From the NCBI RefSeq assembly GCF_934630535.1, contig NZ_CAKTVU010000002.1:186001-250000 (forward strand): a stretch of DNA of 64,000 nt. The letters run 5' to 3'. Below are positions 63,169-64,000 of the stretch, piece by piece (the stretch's first letter is position 1; each line of letters starts with the position of its first letter). Below the pieces are notes generated by a model, which was not told the DNA's origin, did no database searches, and saw only the letters and a program-made list of their open reading frames with translations. The stretch is from an uncultured Senegalimassilia sp. (GTDB lineage Bacteria; Actinomycetota; Coriobacteriia; Coriobacteriales; Eggerthellaceae). The position numbers and the translations under genes are program-made.

Positions 63169-63603
63169 CAGGCCCACCATTCTCTTTGTCCTCGAACCCA
63201 ACCGTCTCGTCAACGGTACCACGGCTCAGCCCAAACCACATAGCAAACCTCAAGAACCGATACGGAGAACGCAGGCAAACTGGCTAAAGGGCAATTTGCC
63301 CTGCCCGTCACTAGCCGGCCCCTTGGAAGCCACAACCCATAATGCAAAAGCGGCTTGCCGCACACAACCGACAAGCCGCTCATACACTCCGCGGAACCAT
63401 TCGACACGATCAGCGCAAATGGCAAAATCCAAATGGGCTAAAGGTACCGCCTCAAACTATTTACGAACATCTCGCAAAGCACAAATGCCAGACAGATTCC
63501 TAAGCACGGCCGCAAAGGTCTGGTTCAAATGCCTGCAAACGCAAATCAGGCAACAATCATAGCAGCAGGCGCAACCTTTCCACTAGCCTGCGGTCAATTA
63601 ACA
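63169..63603. other. intergenic region with one terminator
   Basis: No supportable gene. The stem AGCGGCTTG/CAAGCCGCT (63349-63357 with 63372-63380), followed on minus by TTTTGC, is a terminator for the gene ending at 63604 or a nearby transcript. The promoter of the azoreductase-like gene must lie between it and 63168, but no clear boxes are visible. Confidence 0.55.
63349..63380 (-). terminator. terminator downstream of the sulfhydrylase gene
   Basis: A 9-bp stem with a 14-base loop; the minus strand continues TTTTGCATT. Confidence 0.6.
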
Positions 63604-64000
63604 TTACACCGTTGCGAGCGCCTGCTCCAGGTCGGCCAGCAAGTCCTCGGTAGACTCGATGCCGCAGCTCAAACGCACCATATCCGGAGAGATACCGCAA
63701 GCCACCAGTTCTTCGTCATTCATCTGACGATGTGTGGCATTAGCCGGATGCAACACGCAGGTACGAGCATCGGCAACATGCGTGGCAATCTGAGCCAACT
63801 TCAGGCTCTTCATAAACTGCTCGGCAGCAGCACGTCCACCCTCAAAACCAAAGGACACCACGCCACACGTCCCATTGGGCATGTACTTTTGAGCCAACTC
63901 ATAGTACGGATCGCCCTGCAAACCGGGATACCTCACAAAGCTGATCTTCGGATGCGCCTGCAGGAACTCAGCGGCAGCCTGACCATTCTTACAATGCTGA
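63604..64000 (-). CDS. O-acetylhomoserine sulfhydrylase / Cys-Met metabolism PLP enzyme (C-terminal part)
   Basis: The last 131 codons of a gene entering from beyond the window edge. The frame stays open to base 64000. FVRYPGLQGDPYYELAQKYM, GVVSFGFEGGRAAAEQFM, HVADARTCVLHPANATHRQM and VRLSCGIESTEDL are typical of the C-terminal domain of the MetY group, which makes homocysteine from O-acetylhomoserine and sulfide. Close relatives (cystathionine gamma-synthase) are less similar at the HPA-x-x-THRQM segment. The start and the PLP lysine are outside the window. Confidence 0.88.
   Translation of the reverse strand, partial: QHCKNGQAAAEFLQAHPKISFVRYPGLQGDPYYELAQKYMPNGTCGVVSFGFEGGRAAAEQFMKSLKLAQIATHVADARTCVLHPANATHRQMNDEELVACGISPDMVRLSCGIESTEDLLADLEQALATV

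Overview
The window is a high-GC bacterial chromosome segment, most likely from an actinobacterium of the class Coriobacteriia (Eggerthella-like). That placement is inferred from the gene content: a dense housekeeping run ispH-plsC-cmk-aroA-tyrA-rluB-scpB-scpA, a nadABC-niaR operon, and many secreted proteins with choline-binding-type repeats. No rRNA gene is present to confirm it.

Layout. (1) 42-8743, minus strand: a site-2 protease, ScpA/ScpB, RluB, then TyrA-AroA-Cmk-PlsC with stop/start overlaps, then IspH. (2) 8744-9547: a repeat-rich gap. (3) 9548-15074: serC divergent from nadA-nadB-nadC-niaR, with a 32-bp palindrome that looks like a NiaR operator. (4) 15212-19403: a signalling operon of a membrane protein, a Ser/Thr kinase and an FHA protein. 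(5) 19443-25644: TrmL, an ABC-F ATPase, tRNA-Asn, a large polytopic membrane protein and a stand-alone HPt protein. (6) 25788-36367: four secreted proteins with choline-binding-type repeats (GH25 lysozyme, L,D-transpeptidase, beta-lactamase-fold serine hydrolase, leucine-rich/Ig-like protein). (7) 36654-61717: a lower-GC surface-glycan island. It holds a wHTH-LicC-LicA fusion, a LicB-type choline transporter, LicD, several glycosyltransferases, a Wzx flippase, a TagGH/Wzm-Wzt-type ABC exporter, an acyltransferase, two DUF6541-like membrane proteins and a CotH-domain choline-binding protein. (8) 61812-64000: NrdG, an azoreductase-like flavoprotein and the 3' end of an O-acetylhomoserine sulfhydrylase gene.

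How the parts fit. Regions 6 and 7 read as one cell-envelope system. Choline is imported (LicB), phosphorylated and activated to CDP-choline (LicA and LicC in one polypeptide), and transferred to a glycan (LicD). The glycan is built by GT2/GT4/GT8 enzymes and exported by Wzx and/or the ABC exporter. The decorated polymer would then anchor secreted enzymes that carry choline-binding repeats. The most unusual part is the exporter ATPase (56009-57847). Its C-terminal half looks like three cell-wall-binding repeat 2 (CWB2) units, a fold otherwise known from secreted proteins. This suggests the domain recognises the glycan inside the cell before export.

Other points of interest: a pair of dispersed 29-bp inverted-repeat elements, a CGCAAACC-type low-complexity sequence that has entered the C-terminus of NadB and the linker of NiaR, a 431-bp identical block shared by two adjacent surface-protein genes, and probable leaderless promoters.
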